Numbered from the stretch's first letter, positions 1-10,945 are shown. The stretch is 64,000 nucleotides of DNA from Pseudorasbora parva (GCF_024679245.1 NC_090195.1:1841800-1905799), one strand, 5' to 3'. Translations and numbers: made by a program. The notes: a model not told the origin generated them from the letters alone.

Positions 1-369
1 ATTAAATCATTCATATGTAAATAAATGTTAAACTTTAAATGTATTTTATATATTTTATAAAAAAGTAATGTTATATAGTAATTTATAATTTAATTTATCT
101 ATACTTAGTAATCATATTAAATCATATTTCTATTAAGATGATATACATCATATACAGTGTGTGTGTGTATATATATATATATATCGGTCGTATAATCATA
201 TAAGAACATCTGATCTTATTATCAGCCATTACAAACACATATCGTTCATCCATTCATCTTTCCATCTTTCCTTCTGGAGATCTTTGGAATACTTGCATTG
301 GGTGTTTGTCATATTTTATCATATAGTGCTTGAACCTCATTAATAAATGCATCACTTTATACATCACAG
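1..369. other. AT-rich DNA, presumed map4 intron
   Basis: This stretch is AT-rich and includes a short GT/AT simple repeat near 157-184. I see no exon or gene in it. Because the first recognisable map4 exon begins at 960 in mid-protein, it most likely belongs to the preceding map4 intron. Confidence 0.5.
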
Positions 370-697
370 CAGGGATCCTCAAATTGCATATTTCGGGGAC
401 CACTTAATGAGCCTGTAAATAAAAGGATAGATAATGCTCATATTTATTATTCCCTTTTCGGTTTTAAAATGTGCGGCACGTCTCACAGCCCATTGGGTAA
501 CGGGGACAAGATGGTCTACATTGGATTATCAATGAGGCGATAAAACAAACACGTCTATTGTGGGCGTTTGCAGCAGAGACAGTGCTTCATTGATTGTCAT
601 AAGAGCAGGATTGTTATGGCAATCAAATTAATTCTCCAAAAATGTCTGAGTTTTGGTGACGGGCCACTGAGACGCCTGTAGGATTTGAGCATCCCTG
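370..697. mobile_element. short hAT-like MITE
   Basis: The ends are imperfect inverted repeats: CAGGGATCCTCAAAT on the left and, on the opposite strand at the right, CAGGGATGCTCAAAT. The CAGGGAT start and small size fit a non-autonomous hAT element. I could not find a convincing 8-bp target duplication, and there is no transposase frame inside. It lies upstream of the first visible map4 repeat exon. Confidence 0.5.
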
Positions 698-959
698 CAA
701 TATTTAATATTCATCAAACATTCATAATTCAAGAGCCTTTCAATCTAAATCAGTTTCACTTAAACATGGCTAAAGTTCACAGACGAGGGAAGGATCCATT
801 ATGGGCGGTCACACTAACATTGTCAATGCGCAGTGCATTAAATGGGGTGCTAGTTTGCTTTTAGTTGCTTCTGCTTGTGTCCTCTGTTGTCTTTCCTCTC
901 TAACCTGGTCCTCCCTGGTGTCCCGTCCCTCCCTCCCGGCCCGCCGTGCTGTGTTATAG

Positions 960-1052
960 GTTCAGATAGTCTCCAAAAAAGTGGACTACAGTCACGTGAC
1001 TTCTCGCTTGGGCTCCAAGGACAATATCAAACATATTCCTGGTGGAGGGAAC
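960..1052 (+). CDS. map4: map4 repeat exon 1 in window (93 nt)
   Basis: The exon follows a pyrimidine-rich tract ending in TATAG and is followed by GTAAGT. It encodes 31 residues in phase 0, ending KHIPGGGN. It corresponds to the alternatively spliced repeat exon of tau (exon 10) by size and sequence. The usual Cys in the KCGS motif is Leu here (SRLGS). Confidence 0.88.
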
Positions 1053-4000
1053 GTAAGTAACGCTACTGCATGCGGTGTAGTCGATGTTCAAACAAACACC
1101 ATCACTCTGTCCATTGTGCCACATGAGCGCAGACGCAACAATGAGACGCTTTCTTCGCTTATGAACAAATAAGAGCTGCTGATGCTCCGGGAGGAATGCT
1201 GCCAAATCCGTTTCCCAAAATCAATTGGTGCTGAGCCAACATTTCAAACCAAATCATGGTGACAGCAGAGGTTTGATTCCTGACGTTTGTTCATAATCTT
1301 CTCTTACTCGCCGCCTCGGCTCTCTGAAATCTCCCTTTCGAGCGTTTAGAGATCATTTTTGTGTTCCTCGTCACCTGGTGTTCAAGCACTGCATGTCACT
1401 TTATTCTTGATTTCAGCAGCTTTCGTTGGGCATATCGGATGATTGTGTTTGTTTGCAGGTCCAGATTCTCAGCAAGAAGGTTGACTTGAGTAAAGTGACC
1501 TCCAAGTGTGGCTCCAAAAGCAACATCAAACATAAACCAGGTATGATGAGTTAAGGCATTGTGTAGGGCTGTAACGATACACCAAACCCACGATTCGGTT
1601 CGTATCACGATTTTTGACCCACGGTACGATACAAACCTCGATATGGGGGGACAAAACAGTTTTATTCTGTACAGTATTCTGTAGCCTATTTTGCCGTCAA
1701 TACCATATATCTGTGTGGTCAATAGGCTACTGCCGACGTTTTCTTTGCGGTACCAATAGGCAATATATATTTAACATGAAGTATAGGGCCTCCTGTACAT
1801 CAATACCAACAGAAGCGCCGCGTCAGACACGCTTCTGGTGTGCAAAGAAAGAGAAAACGCCACGCAGCCGCCCCGCGGATGACACGCAACAGAAACGCCA
1901 CGCTCACACCACGTTGCCAGCCGGTTGGGGAAGCTTCTTGAAACACTTACGGCGAATTGTGTGGGTCTTGTCAACTACACGATTGCCAGCCTTGTTCTCC
2001 ACCGGGTAGCTGAAATGTTGCCATACTGCTGACTTAAAAGTTGGACCTGGACAGGAAGGATAATTCTGGGAGTTGGAAGGGGTGTGTCGCGATTCTGCCT
2101 CCTCACATCGCGATACAGGTTCGTGGACCTGCGTATTTCGATTTCATATCGCATATCGTTACAGCCCTAGCATTGTGTTTTCAGTTCCGTCTCAATCCGA
2201 GCTCAGATTGTTTGTGTGTTGATGACTGTCTGTAGGTGGAGGGGAAGTCAAGATCGAAAGCCATAAGGTGAACTTTAAGGATAAAGCTCAGTCCAAGGTG
2301 GGCTCGATGGATAATGTCAATCATGAGCCTGGTGGCGGTAACATCAAGGTGAGATTGACATGAAGATTTGCATCACACAGATGAACCCAGCACAACTAAA
2401 CCTGGTGTAGAAGTCAAGTTTAGAAATCAGACATTTTTAAAGAAACATGTTTTGGTGATGTTTGGTGTTTAAAGGAATTATTCACCCAACAATTATTTTG
2501 CTGTGCTCTGCCCTCCAAAACCTTTTATTGAAAATATAAAGATGGTTCATAATGTTCATGAAGTATGATAACAGCAAGTTATTCTGTATAATAGAGTACA
2601 ACAACACTAAAGGCACAAAAACACTTCTTGCAAAGTGTATGATTGCTAAAAAAAATATATATATATTCATAATGAACATTTATGGAGCAAGCGATTTTGT
2701 GTGAAAATAAATCACACAATTATTTTGTTTAAAAATCTCAATTAAATACTCAGCAGGTTCACGTTTGTCCACATATGAATATTGCACAAGAGTTTTGAAT
2801 TGCATTCTTTAAACTGTTATTTTTGGGTGAACCTTTCCTTTAAGAGCTTAGTTTTTTTATATATCAGGGGTAAGTACAGTAAGCACATGAAACATCACGC
2901 TTGCATGGAGAGTTAAAAACATGAATGTCCTTGATTAATGCTATTTCATGTTTTTATTTGTTTTAAGTCCATGTGATTTTTACTGTGATCATTCCAACCC
3001 CAAAATAATCACTTATATGTATATTAAAAATAATATTAGTTTCTCTGCTATGTTAGGCAACAGAAAGACTTAAGTCCGATAGTAAAAGACTTAACTCCAC
3101 ATCTGAACGCATGTTATCATGGGAATGATGGTTCGGGACAGCTAGGGTTTCACTGGTGGCTTCAGGAGACGGTGTGATTGTGAATGTCACCTGCCCCTCA
3201 GCCTATGGCCATCCATTTCAGTCACATGACCACTCTCTGCACTCATTGTTCTTTTAAATTTGTACCCATCATCCATATTGAACACGTTTGTGATTATGAT
3301 CACACCAAAACTGTTTATACACTTTAACATATACTTCTGAATCAATGTGAATTAAAGTGTTTGGCTACATCTGTAATTAATTTTAAACTACTTTTAGATA
3401 TACACACCAATCAGGCATAATATTATGACCACTGACAGGTGAAGTGAATAACACTGATGATCTCTTCAACACGGCTCCTGTTAGTGGGTGGGATATATTA
3501 GGCAGCAAGTGAACATTTTGTCCTCAGAGTTGATGTGTGTGAAGCAGGAGAAATGGGCAAGCGTAAGGATTTGAGCGAGTTTGGCCAGATTGTGACGGCT
3601 AGACGACTGGGTCAGAGCATCTCCAAAACTGCAGCTCTTGTGGGCTGTTCCCGGTCTGCAGTGGTCAGTATCTATCAAAAGTGCTCCAAGGAAGGACCAG
3701 TGGAGAACCGGCCACAGGGTCATGGGCGGCCAAGGCTCATTGATGCACGTGGGGAGCGAAGGCTGGCCCGTGGGGTCCGATCAAACAGACGAGCTACTGG
3801 AGCTCAAACTGCTCCAGAAGTTAATGCTGGTTCTGATAGAAAGCTGTCAGAATACACAGAGCAGCTCAGTTTGAGGCGTATGGACCAGTCAGGGTGCCCT
3901 CTGACCCCTGACCCCGCCGAAAGCACCAACAGTGGCACGTGAGCATCAGAACTGGACCACGGAGCAATGGAAGAAGGTGTCAGCTTTTATTTATATAGCA

Positions 4001-7000
4001 CCATTCAAACAGCACACATTGACCAATGTGCTTTACAACATCTATATATAAAAGAAATAAAAACAACAGTAATCGCAATACACATATGTATAATCATAAA
4101 AAAAATGATTATTATGTGGACCTCACACCTCAATGGAAGAAGGTGGCCTGGTCTGAGGAATCACGTGTTCTTCTACATCACGTGGATGGCCGGGTGTGTG
4201 TGTGTGTGTGTGGCTTACCTGGGGAACACATGGCCCCAGGATGCACTATGGGAAGAAGGCGAGCCGGCGGAGGCAGTGTGATGCTTTGGCCAATGTTCTG
4301 CTGGGAAACCTTGGGTCCTCCATCCATGTGGATGTTACTTTGACACGCTCCACCTACCTAAGCATTGCTGAGACCATGTTCAGCCTTTGATGGAAACGGT
4401 ATTCTGGTGGCTGTGGCTCTTCCAGCAGGATAATGCTCCTGACACAAAGCACAAATACTTCAGGAATGGTTTGAGGAGCACAACAACCAGTTTGAGGCGT
4501 CGACTCGGCCTCCAGATTCCCCAGATCTCAATCCAATCGAGCATCTGTGGGATGTACTTAAAGGATCTGCTGCTAATATCTTGGTGCGAGAAACCACAGC
4601 ACACCTTCAAGGGTCTAGTGGAGTCCATGCCAAAATGGGGACCAACAGAATATTAGGAAGGTGGTCATAATGTTATGCCGTATCGGTGTGTGTGTGTGTG
4701 TGTGTGTATGTATGTGTGTATATATATATAAATGCATTTTAATGATTGATAGGCATTTGCATGAGATTCTATTCATCGCACCCAGTTCATCATTATAATT
4801 ATAAGTTATGTTGAAAGGTTAAGTCAGTTCCACATTTATTCATGAGGTTATTTAGTCATGTTTTGATTGATTACTTTGTTTAATGTTTTGCTTTGTTCGC
4901 TGCATGGACATACAGTACCAGTACCAGAAATATAGTGACCAAAACATACAGGACAATCAACCAGTCTAGTTAAAATTGTAATTTTGTAAAGCTACAGAAC
5001 AAATTTAAGTCATTTAAAGGTTTAGTTCACCCAAAAATGAAAATTGTGTCATTAATTCAATAGTTTTTGTGGTCAAAAAAATGACATAACGGCTTATATA
5101 GTGATGGGCCGATTTCAAAACAAACATCGTTGGTCAAACTGCTAAAATCACATGACTGGCGATCCGAATCATGAATCGATTCACTGACTCATAACGGTTC
5201 GAAGCTTTGTTTTGTCATCTCTATATAAGTCGTTATTTAGTTTTTTTTTTTGTGCATAAAAACTGTTCTTATCTCTTCATCAATGATTGTAGAGCCGCTG
5301 TAGTGAGATGGGCTTTGTAACGACGTCTTTAGTGCCTTTATGGGTCTTGAGAGAGGAAATGACATTGGTGTCAATGAAGGCCTTTCTGAGCCATCGGATT
5401 TCAACACTAATATCTTCATCTGTGTGTGAAGATGAACGGAGGTCTGACGGCTGGCCAACCACAGGAGGAATTAATCACACAATTTACATTTTTGGCTGAA
5501 CTAACCCTTTAATCTGAAGAAGATAAAACTTTTGAGTCCAAACTGGTCCTGTATGTCAGCCATATTCCTTCTCCATGCAAGTTTTTGATTTATATTGTGT
5601 TGAAGCACGCACTCCTGGCTCTGCTTCCATCACCATCTCACCCTCATCTCTCCTATTGACGCCCTGCTGTGTGTTTTTAGGCTGAGGGGGCGCAGGAGAC
5701 TGCTGAGGGTAGCGGGGCTCCCTCTAGTGGTGTCCCGGCCACACAGCCCTCAGCCGGCCCTGCCCAGGAGAATGGGCTGAAGGAGGGCCTGGACTCGCTC
5801 ATCCCCGAAACAAGTAAGTTTGTGTGTGAGACCCCGCGCCCCGGCCGAAGCCCCGCAGACTAGAGTTCCTGTAGATCCCACACTCATCTCCTCATTTACG
5901 ACCACATATTATTTGTTTCTCCATCCTTTCATCACACTATTAGTTTTTTGTCTTAAGTTCTTAATTTTGTGCACCATGTAAATTGTGTTATTTCTTTGTC
6001 TGGTTTATTACTGTACAAGAGGTTGAGCGATTATGAATTCAAAACCAGTAAGAAAAAAATGATTGATTGGCTAATAGTTTTTATAATCAAAATATTTAAT
6101 AAAAATCATCATTTATTTTTAGGGTAAATCATGATATTGAATAAAACATTAATCCAAAACATTCTAATGTAAAAGCTAAATATTACATAAAAAACTTAAA
6201 TATACCATTTTTGTTTTTAAAGTACAATCAATATATTGAATAAAAACATTGAATTATATTTTTAAAATCAAATCAAAATGAATCAAAACATGCAATGTAA
6301 CTTTTTAGTGAAGTAGAATCAAAAGATTGAATTTTACCTCTTTTGATTTTACCTCAAATATTACATTTAATGATTTTGTCATTTTTATTTCAATAAAATG
6401 TTACATCATGTTTTGATTAATTATTTTGATTTACTTCAAAAATATTATTCAGTTTTATTTAATCTTTTGATAATGTTACATTTAATATTTTATGTAATAT
6501 TTAAGTTAATTCAATAAAATGTTACATTGAATATCTTTAAGTAACTTCAAAATATTGAATAAAACATTAAATAATTTTTTTATCCAAAATCTAAATATTG
6601 AAATAAAAACATTGAATGTAGTAACCTTTATTTTTTAATAGTCAAATCAAAATATTTAATAAAAAGCTTAAATGTAACATTTTTATTTTTAAAGCAATAA
6701 CAAAATATTGAATAAAAGCATTGTAACATTTAATACTCAAAATACTATAAAATAGTATATTTTACTTTTAAAAAATAATGTTACATTCAATTTTTTTATT
6801 TAGTATTTTGATTTTACTTTTAAAAATGTTAAATTCAATGTTTTTTTAATGTAATATTTAGAAGTTACTTAAAAAATGTTACATTGAATGTTTTACTCAA
6901 TCTTTTGGTTTAACTAAATATTAAATTCAATGTTTTTAATGTAATGTTTTAAAGCAAATTAATAAATATTGAATAAAACACTGACAGTAACATTTTTGAA

Positions 7001-7247
7001 GTAAATTCTAAACATTACACAAACAGTGAATTTAATATTTTTAAAGTAAAATCTAAATATTGAATATTTAATTGAATATAATAATGTTTTATCAGTTTAG
7101 TGTGAGTAATGAAAGTCCAGTTGTGATCTGTGGTGTGTGTCGATACATCAGTCGCTCGACCTCTGTGCTGAACTGATGATGTTTTTTAAAGGGCCTTTCT
7201 CTGATCACCAAACCGTCTTGACCTCTTCTTATTTTTCAGGCATCTAA
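960..7247 (+). CDS. map4: microtubule-associated protein 4, 3' part (exons 960-1052, 1459-1540, 2236-2348, 5681-5813, 7240-7247)
   Basis: This gene encodes a protein that binds and stabilises microtubules through C-terminal tau-type repeats. Three repeats are visible. The first begins [15 protein letters not shown], the second [19 protein letters not shown], and the third [16 protein letters not shown]; each ends in a PGGG motif. Exon sizes 93, 82 and 113 nt are the ones I recall for the tau repeat exons. All introns begin GT and end AG, and phases match. A 133-nt exon then gives a Pro/Ala/Gly-rich tail, and the last exon adds only Ser-Ile-stop, so the protein ends ETSI as I recall for mammalian MAP4. 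That ending is why I chose MAP4 over tau or MAP2. The 5' exons, including the first repeat, lie outside the window. Introns carry several transposons. Confidence 0.88.
1459..1540 (+). CDS. map4: map4 repeat exon 2 in window (82 nt)
   Basis: The acceptor is TTTGCAG and the donor is GTATGA. The exon encodes 27 residues plus one base (phase 1), starting [12 protein letters not shown]. The repeat Cys is retained (SKCGS). Its size equals that of tau exon 11 as I recall it. Confidence 0.88.
1564..2169. mobile_element. hAT-type non-autonomous element, 606 bp, with perfect 8-bp target duplication
   Basis: The ends are inverted repeats TAGGGCTGTAACGATA / TATCGTTACAGCCCTA. They are flanked on both sides by the same 8 bases, GCATTGTG, at 1556-1563 and 2170-2177. 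An 8-bp duplication is the hallmark of hAT transposition. No transposase is encoded; a 131-aa open frame inside (1614-2009) resembles nothing I know. It sits in the intron between the second and third map4 repeat exons. Confidence 0.88.
2236..2348 (+). CDS. map4: map4 repeat exon 3 in window (113 nt)
   Basis: The acceptor is CTGTAG and the donor is GTGAGA. The exon completes the split PGGG glycine codon and encodes the last repeat, ending HEPGGGNIK in phase 0. The phase-0 end allows splicing either to the Pro/Ala-rich exon at 5681 or directly to the tau-like terminal exon at 7363. Confidence 0.88.
2469..2843. mobile_element. TTAAAGG-ended MITE (Angel-like)
   Basis: The left end reads TTAAAGGAATTATTCACCCA and the right end is its imperfect reverse complement ending GGGTGAACCTTTCCTTTAA. 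This is the TTAAAGG...GTTCACCC terminal signature I recall for the small foldback-like teleost elements called Angel. It carries no gene. Confidence 0.65.
3403..4691 (+). pseudogene. broken Tc1-like transposon with transposase remnant
   Basis: Both ends carry the TIR CACACCAATCAGGCATAA and its diverged inverse, each leading into ATTATGACCAC. A transposase reading frame starts at 3553 with [20 protein letters not shown], a helix-turn-helix DNA-binding start of Tc1 type. It then drifts through several frames. Recognisable blocks are the [12 protein letters not shown] region near 4135-4165, [11 protein letters not shown] near 4422-4450 and [11 protein letters not shown] near 4521-4553, which is the third catalytic block. 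Frameshifts, in-frame gaps and an inserted retroposon (3980-4130) mean it cannot make an enzyme. It lies in the long map4 intron. Confidence 0.85.
3980..4130 (-). mobile_element. short L2-type retroposon tail inserted in the Tc1 copy, 15-bp target duplication
   Basis: The insert begins with TTTTATTTATATAGCACCAT, which on the minus strand is the GTGCTATATAAATAAA tail I recall for fish L2-clade LINEs and the SINEs that share it. The 15 bases CAATGGAAGAAGGTG occur at 3965-3979 and again at 4131-4145, exactly flanking it. That length is typical of target-primed reverse transcription. Removing the insert rejoins the transposase frame, so it landed after the Tc1 copy. Confidence 0.8.
4684..4731. 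repeat. (TG)n/(TA)n microsatellite at the Tc1 right end
   Basis: GT dinucleotides run directly from the right terminal repeat of the Tc1 copy and pass into TATATA. This may be an expansion seeded by the GTGTG of the transposon end. No gene is present from here to 5013. Confidence 0.8.
5014..5512. mobile_element. TTAAAGG-ended MITE (Angel-like), 499 bp
   Basis: The left end reads TTAAAGGTTTAGTTCACCCA followed by AAAATGAAAATTG. The right end is the inverse: ACAATTTACATTTTTGGC, then TGAACTAACCCTTTAA. The termini are better preserved than in the copy at 2469. The interior has no recognisable coding content. Confidence 0.75.
5681..5813 (+). CDS. map4: map4 Pro/Ala-rich tail exon (133 nt)
   Basis: The acceptor is GTGTTTTTAG and the donor is GTAAGT. 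The exon encodes 44 residues plus one base, starting [15 protein letters not shown] and ending LDSLIPET. It has low complexity and corresponds to the acidic, Pro/Ala-rich tail of MAP4 rather than to tau. It is joined in phase 1 to the Ser-Ile-stop exon at 7240. Confidence 0.82.
6010..7085. repeat. AT-rich degenerate repeat block in map4 intron
   Basis: Variants of AATATTGAATAAAACATT and TAACATTTTTATTTTTAAAG recur many times, together with their reverse complements (for example TGTTACATTTAATATTTT). The block is therefore repetitive and partly palindromic, with unit spacing of roughly 50-60 bases by eye. It holds no gene. Confidence 0.7.
7240..7247 (+). CDS. map4: map4 terminal coding exon (Ser-Ile-stop)
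   Basis: The acceptor TTATTTTTCAG precedes GCATCTAA. With the single base A carried from the previous exon this gives AGC ATC TAA, so the protein ends ETSI. The match to the known MAP4 C-terminus supports this very short coding segment; the remainder of the exon is 3' UTR. Confidence 0.8.
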
Positions 7248-7362
7248 CTCGACTTTTTGCTATCACTCTGCCCTTTCCATTCCACCCCCGACCACTTCCT
7301 CTCCTCCCCTTGTTTATGTCCTGTTCCTCCTCTGTCCTGTCTTTCTCCACACTCTGATGCAG

Positions 7363-7587
7363 ATTGAGTTTTTCAAGCTAAATTTCCGCGAGAACGCCCG
7401 CTCTCGCACGGACCACGGCGCTGACATCATCACCTGGCCCGTTTCGGGTGAAAGCCCCATTCACCTCCACCTGCTCCGCAGCAGCATCTCGCTCAACGAC
7501 TCCCTCGTGGCCGCCGGCATCCCTCGCTCTCACACCACCCCGGAGCTAGGGGGCGACGTCGGCTCGCTCACCGAACTCCGGACATGA
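7363..7587 (+). CDS. map4: alternative tau/MAP2-like terminal exon of map4
   Basis: This 225-nt segment follows a pyrimidine-rich acceptor ending GATGCAG and is open in phase 0 to a TGA. It begins IEFFKLNFRENARSRTDHG, which aligns with the tau/MAP2 block [20 protein letters not shown]. It continues ADIITWPVSGES, comparable to the tau EIVYKSPVVSGDTS region. Splicing from the third repeat exon (ends GGGNIK, phase 0) reads straight into it. Splicing from the 5681 exon (phase 1) would stop at once. It therefore looks like a mutually exclusive C-terminus, GC-rich compared with its AT-rich surroundings. No transcript evidence is available here. Confidence 0.75.
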   Translation: MEFFKLNFRENARSRTDHGADIITWPVSGESPIHLHLLRSSISLNDSLVAAGIPRSHTTPELGGDVGSLTELRT

Positions 7588-7989
7588 CTGCTTTCTTTTC
7601 ATTTATCCGTTGCTCCCTAAACCCCGCCTCCTACCATTGCTAGGACTCATATGATTGGTGTGCTCTTTGTTGACGTTCCTAATCGGTGCAGTCGTCAGGA
7701 TGTGTGTGGATGGGAGTGACAAACTCGCCCTTAGAGACTCTGTCGGATTTGGTCAGATTACACTTAGACGTGGCGAAACTCATGCTAACAGTCACCACAC
7801 CTGCTACGCCACTTGTTGTAGAGCATGAATCTAGTTTAGTTTATTTTTGTTTCTTTCTTTTTTTTTTATCAGTGTTGCAACTGTCATGATGTACACACAC
7901 ATCTGGATCCATCTGGACATCATCTCCGGCTGCCTTCAAGTCCTGCTGGGAAGTTCGTACTTATGAATCTCACATCAAATACTCATATA

Positions 7990-8215
7990 GGCAAGGCAAG
8001 TTTATTTGTATAGCACATTTCATACCCAGTGGCAATTCAAAGCGCTTTACATAGAAATTCATTAAAATAGTGGTAACATATGCATGTTAAAAATTAAAAA
8101 CAAGGATAATTAACATAGTTGTAAAGGATACTTAAAATAAATAAATCAAATACACAATAGTGTTCTGAAATAAATAAATAAAACATCCTTCAGTTTACAG
8201 TCTACATACATACAT
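7990..8215 (-). mobile_element. L2-type LINE/SINE tail fragment, minus orientation
   Basis: The sequence GGCAAGGCAAGTTTATTTGT followed by ATAGCACATTTCATAC and AAAGCGCTTTACATAG is a very common teleost repeat. Read on the minus strand it ends GTGCTATACAAATAAACTTG with a short CTTGC repeat tail. It is truncated at the other end, and no target duplication was found. Confidence 0.6.
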
Positions 8216-9112
8216 CTTAATTAGAACACCTCTCCTTCTTTTCTCTCTCAAACACGTTTAACATCCATTTTAATCAACAATATCCATTGTAACGTCACAT
8301 CCGATATGCTGGATGATGGAGGAAATCATGTTTTTTTCACTTTTTGACAAAACCAAGAAGCTTCTTTTAGCGGCAAAGCAACCAAAAGAAGAGCAAAGAA
8401 TGTGCAGTTGATGCATTTTATCATTGTAATGATGCCACAGAGCATTATGGGAAATGTAGTTTGGCTGCATGACGCTTTAAGTCAAGAATACGCTATAATT
8501 TGGCAACGCTCCTAATCATTTTCTAAACCATAATTCAACATTTGATTCATTCAAAATGTAAAAAAACACACAATCTACTCAACTTTACAGCATTTCTGCA
8601 GATGTTTGCATTCTTTTAATTGACGCAGTGACGTTTCAGTCGTTACGTGATTCAGATTCGCCAAAGGTCAGTCAGGAGATTGTTTCATAAGCACGATCAT
8701 TCCCACATGACTTCAAGGCAGCATCATTCAGTGTCATGTGACCCCTCTCACCTTTGACCTCCAGTGGAGCTGAAACCGAATCTAATCTCTCTTTCGTGCT
8801 GGTGTGTTTGAGTGAATACTGTAGCATAGAACTGTGTTGTTAACCGCTTTACTTTTAACTCTTCGTATTCTTTCGTTTTATTTTCGTGACCAGCGGATGT
8901 TTCCTTTTCCACGTTATTGTAAAGCAATATAACGTTCTCCTGAAATGCCTATAAGACATTAAACTCCACGCACAAGCACAGCGAACAGCGCTCATAGTGT
9001 CAAACACAGCTCCGGACGGGTTTGTGAACGTGTAGAGGGTCTGAGGTGGACGAGTGAATGAAGAGCTTTGTGAAAAAGACGTGCACTTCAAATCTTGTGT
9101 ATATATGTATGT

Positions 9113-9800
9113 ATTAGGGATGCATGATATATCAGCCACCATATCGCTATCAGCCAATTTAATTATCTGATATATTAAAGCCGATAAATACTGTAGTATT
9201 TTCTTCATCTGAGACGCTTCGGATGCTACTGTTCACCACAATGGTTATGAGTTGATTGAATCACTTCAAATAGGAAAATACAGTTCAGTGCAAGTCTGTC
9301 TCATCGGCTACATAATGTGACCCTGGAGCTCTTCAGCGGTCCTGCGTCTCACAGGAATATATCTGGAAATAGCCAACAACACACTTTATGGGTCAAAATT
9401 ATACATTTTTCTTTCATGCCAAAAATCATTAGGATATTCAGATCATGTTCCATGTAAATGTCCTATCGTAAATATATCATAAATGTATTATTAGTAGTAA
9501 TATGCATTGCTAAAGACTTCATTTGGACTACTTTAAAGCAGATTTGTTGAAGATATTGTCCTAACAAACCATACATCAAGGGAATGATTATTTATTCAGC
9601 TTTCAGATATAAATCTCAATTAAAAAAACAAACAAAAAAACCCTTCTGACGTTTTGTGGTCTAGGATCACAAATTATAACGAGAACATTATAATTTTAGT
9701 TTTTGTAATCAGACTCTAAAAATTATATTCAAATTTGAATTTATATCAATATATCGGTTATCAGTATCGGCCAAAATATTCATATCGGTCATATCTTCAA

Positions 9801-9820
<20 letters not shown>
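9113..9820. mobile_element. ATATCGG-rich DNA element fragment interrupted by a second MITE
   Basis: The left part reads GGGATGCATGATATATCAGC and the right part ATATCGGTTATCAGTATCGG, the kind of sequence found in abundant teleost elements with GGGATGCACGATATATCGG ends. A second element (9316-9671) has split the two halves. The right terminus is not intact. Confidence 0.5.
9316..9671. mobile_element. MITE with TGTGACCCTGGA ends
   Basis: The left end TGTGACCCTGGA and the inverted right end TGTGATCCTAGACCAC are imperfect inverted repeats. Interior segments such as CATTAGGATATTCAG and AAACCATACATCAAGGGAAT are familiar from a widespread fish DNA element. It is nested in the ATATCGG-rich element and has no coding capacity. 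Confidence 0.65.

Positions 9821-9837
<17 letters not shown>
9808..9837. repeat. (AT)n microsatellite
   Basis: A run of about 15 TA units lies at the right edge of the ATATCGG-rich element. Confidence 0.85.
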
Positions 9838-9840
<3 letters not shown>

Positions 9841-10945
9841 GAAGATAATATTAATGAAATTAATGAAAGGCCATTTAAGTGTACTTAAAAAAGACTTTCC
9901 TAACACACTAAGGTTTGTAATGATGTCAAATGAAAAGTTTTACTTTATTAAGTTCATTATTTTGATCTGTTGACTCTCATTGTAAATCACACTTATAAGC
10001 ACTTATCATTTTAACTGTAATGTGTTATTCAGTGTATTTTAGTTTAATTTAAATGTCTGTCATCAGTACTTTAACATGATTTCAGACACAACGTCATATA
10101 ATTACACATATATCTAGATAAGTGGGTCAAAAACTGCATTTAAAATCATATAGTGCATTTTCGTTTAATTTCAGTGGACATTTAAGTGTAAGAGAGCCTA
10201 TTATTTTGGTAGTAAGTACTCTTTTTAAGGTATGCAGAAGTGCGCTTCTTTTCCTCAAAGCTCTTGAATCTGACAGTGTGGCCGTGGATGTATTGAACTG
10301 ATTTAAAGCGGTCTCTGTTAGGATGGAGTGTGTTGGTGTTTTGGGATGGTGTACAGTGTGTATTCATGTGGTGCCGAGTTTGTGCCTGGTGCCTTCGGAG
10401 GAGCGCAAAGACAGAATGTCAGCTTGAAACCTTTGACGTACTTTTAATAGTTGCTTTATGAGAATCCAGTGAAAGTGTAAGTGAGTGTGGTGGTGGTTTG
10501 AATATTATTGGATATGTTTCTGCAGGTCATGTTTTAAGAGTAAGAGCTTTGCATCGTGTGAGTCGAGCGGTTCCTGCGGGGTTTCGATGGTGGAGCTTTG
10601 TAGCTTATCTCTCTCGTTTCAGTTTATCAGTTTTCATCAGGCGGCTGGACAGACGAGCGCGCTTTCCTTTTTATGAGTATGACAAAATCTGCATATATCG
10701 CTTATTCTCGTCAGATTTAATCCCAGTACGTGCAAAGCAATAAGACTGACCCCAGATTTTGACATTTATAAATCTTCATCATGCATGAGAGCGTGAAGCA
10801 TTAAGATAAAGACATGTTGTGTGATTGGATAAAATAATTGGCAAATGCATGACCATCTTAGAAAATCCACAGTAGCTTATTTTAAATAAGATTTGAATCT
10901 GTTTTCGATAACGAATAGAACGGTGTAACTTCATGTATTCTCATT

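Noticed and set aside
1614..2009. 131-codon frame inside the hAT MITE
   Set aside because: It spans most of a non-autonomous element and resembles no transposase; likely chance.
960..7247. Calling the first gene mapt (tau) or map2
   Set aside because: The repeats alone fit all three, but the main tail ends ETSI with a Pro/Ala-rich segment, which is specific to MAP4 as far as I know. The tau-like exon is treated as alternative.
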